A stretch of DNA of 64,000 nt. It comes from Gemmatimonadota bacterium. GTDB taxonomy: Bacteria; Gemmatimonadota; Gemmatimonadetes; Longimicrobiales; Gaopeijiaceae. The stretch is taken from contig VGVR01000001.1 of the NCBI GenBank assembly GCA_016873995.1, forward strand, positions 62,001-126,000, in the 5' to 3' direction. The notes under the pieces were generated by a model. It was not told where the DNA came from. It was given only the letters and a program-made list of their open reading frames with translations, and searched no databases. The translations under genes were made by a program, and so were the position numbers. Positions within the stretch are counted from its first letter, which is position 1. Each line of letters opens with the position of its first letter. Positions 62,555-64,000 of this stretch are shown in pieces.

Positions 62555-64000
62555 TCGACGCCTGCGCCGACCAATTCCCGCCGCATCGCCCGGAGCCGCT
62601 CTCGCAACTCCGGCGGTGCGGCGGGAGTCGGCAGCGGCTCGGCGGCTGTCGCAGATACCAAGGCGGCGAGGGCTGCCTCGGCTTTGAAGTACACGCGGTG
62701 GTAGCGATGCTCCTCCGCGAAGTCCCGCGCTCGTAGCAGCCACGAGCGAGCTGGGTCGTACTCTCCGAGGGCCTGGTGGCTCAGGCCGCGGTGGAGGAGG
62801 ATTTCGGCCTTGGCGGAGTTCTCACCCACGTCCCATCCCAAGGCGTCGCATTCGCGCGACCAAGCCGCGAATCCCGCGCGATCACCGCGCATGGCCGAGA
62901 TGTGGCTTAGCGCATCGTGCGCAAAGACTCGGTAGTACTTCTCCGGACACGAGGCAGCCACCACCTGCCAGGCATCTTCCGCAGCGTCACGGTCCCCATA
63001 CTCCAACAGCGCACCCGCGAGGCCCGCCAGGCAGCGCATTCGACCCAGCGCGCTCGCATACGTGGCCATGGCCTGCCATCCGTGATGCAGCGCAGCGGGT
63101 AGGTCGCCGGACTGTTGCTCGAGCCCCAGCAGCGCGTGGTGCACCACAGCGACGGAGTCCGCGTCGCGAGGGCGCTCGGCGACGGCGAGTGCTTCGCCCA
63201 ACTCCGCACGAGCCGCGGGCAGGTTCCCCGTCTCCCTCGTGATCCCGGCGAGACCGACGAGCACCTGAGCGAGCACGTCTGGGAGCTCGCCCGCTTCCGC
63301 AACTTCTCTTGCGACGTCGAACCAGCGACGCGACTCGGCCCAGTTCGCCTGACGGCGCACCAGACGTCCGCGGAGCCGTGCGGCCTGCGCAGCGGAGCGC
63401 GCTGCCCCAATGGCCGCACCAACGCGGTACGCGCAGTCGTAGATCTCTTCGGCGCCTTTCGTGTGCACCTGCCCCTCCACGACGTCGCCGAGATTCACCA
63501 GCGTACTCGCCAGATCCTCGAACCTCTCGTCCTCTAGAGCATTCAGCGTCGCCTGCCAGAGCTGCCCCTCGGTCGACGCTCCGGCCTCGTTTGACACCTC
63601 GGAACGCGCGCGCCTCACCTGCTCGACGGTCCGCTCGCGTGATGCGGTCAGATCGTCGTCGACCAGCAGCCGTACCAGCCGCGCGACGACGAATCGCTGC
63701 GCGATCCGGCGACTCTCGAGCTCGTCAGATTCGCGCCCGTCCAAGTCGGCGAGAATGTCCCATCCGGCGAATCTCGCCCCCGCCACACAGGGGTCGGCCT
63801 CTACCTTCTCGTCGAGGTCCCGATGCAGCACCAGCGCGGCACACTCACCCGCAGCGAACATCAGACGGTCGCGGACCTCGTTCGCAATCGGTGGCCGCGT
63901 GAGGGCGGAGTCCGCCACCACGAACCAGGCGCGTGTGCCGTCGCTCCCCAGTGCCACCGCGAACGTCGTGGGAGCAGCGCTCGCAGGGTCGGCGGGCGCA
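62551..64000 (-). CDS. Large TPR-repeat protein, 5' end beyond the window
   Basis: At least 483 codons, open to the window edge. The visible N-terminal part (SDGTRAWFVVADSALTRPPI) has a non-repetitive domain of about 130 residues. From about residue 150 onward it is TPR/MalT-like helical repeats (RAELGEALAVAERPRDADSV, DPARSWLLRARDFAEEHRY). There is no catalytic motif in the visible part. The stop TAG is palindromically shared (CTAG, 62551-62554) with the convergent repeat-lipoprotein gene. It may be a regulator or scaffold. The missing upstream region could hold a DNA-binding or kinase domain. Confidence 0.75.
   Translation of the reverse strand, partial: APADPASAAPTTFAVALGSDGTRAWFVVADSALTRPPIANEVRDRLMFAAGECAALVLHRDLDEKVEADPCVAGARFAGWDILADLDGRESDELESRRIAQRFVVARLVRLLVDDDLTASRERTVEQVRRARSEVSNEAGASTEGQLWQATLNALEDERFEDLASTLVNLGDVVEGQVHTKGAEEIYDCAYRVGAAIGAARSAAQAARLRGRLVRRQANWAESRRWFDVAREVAEAGELPDVLAQVLVGLAGITRETGNLPAARAELGEALAVAERPRDADSVAVVHHALLGLEQQSGDLPAALHHGWQAMATYASALGRMRCLAGLAGALLEYGDRDAAEDAWQVVAASCPEKYYRVFAHDALSHISAMRGDRAGFAAWSRECDALGWDVGENSAKAEILLHRGLSHQALGEYDPARSWLLRARDFAEEHRYHRVYFKAEAALAALVSATAAEPLPTPAAPPELRERLRAMRRELVGAGVD

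Overview
The window is a high-G+C (about two-thirds or more G+C by eye), gene-dense bacterial chromosome segment with 58 protein genes or gene remnants and no rRNA, tRNA, insertion sequence, prophage or CRISPR. Gene content points to an aerobic, menaquinone-using, Gram-negative (diderm) heterotroph: SurA, a PpiC lipoprotein, MltD, FtsEX-EnvC, an LPS-type GT9 glycosyltransferase, UbiE/MenG, acetyl-CoA synthetase, P5C dehydrogenase and a PQQ-type sugar dehydrogenase. The paired M16 peptidases, FlgO/TPR membrane proteins and DUF4384 protein make Gemmatimonadota my best guess. This is inference from family resemblance, not a measured placement.

Layout. 1-3690 (minus): glmM-glmS-dtd, amino-sugar synthesis for peptidoglycan and LPS. 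3946-14666 (plus): a PLP trans-sulfuration enzyme, an M48 protease, two paralogous lipoproteins, then the tightly coupled run purD-ybjQ-mutM-M16-M16, a threonine dehydratase broken by one in-frame TAA, and a CBS-domain protein convergent with ubiE. 15578-19947 (plus): ECF sigma factor, membrane anti-sigma factor with two zinc motifs, and three envelope proteins of unknown role. Then come a PIN-toxin remnant, a sugar dehydrogenase, a TPR membrane protein with a 33-residue coupled membrane peptide, mrp (minus) and pruA (plus). 26988-35327 (minus): lepA-GT9-ROK-PfkB-STAS/HATPase-STAS as one compact operon, followed by a secreted esterase and a DUF6282 protein.

35328-37267 holds a DUF4384 secreted protein whose repetitive C-terminus runs past its stop codon into a 47-49 bp minisatellite. 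37508-51956 (plus) is mostly housekeeping: a DUF58/BatA pair, mfd, PpiC lipoprotein, surA, pdxA, ftsE, ftsX, envC, holB and moaC, many of them overlapping. 51994-55280 (minus) is DUF2281-like-guaB-mltD. 55343-61081 has an acyltransferase, acs, a small unknown gene, a Fur-family regulator and a PBP4-type carboxypeptidase with LysM.

The right end (61100-64000) is the least familiar part: a small unknown protein, a degenerate receiver-AraC regulator, a divergent tiny lipoprotein made of seven exact YTPDPGA heptads, and a convergent large TPR protein cut by the window edge. Together with the GT9/kinase/partner-switch operon and the sigma-factor envelope operon, this is where undescribed biology seems most likely.
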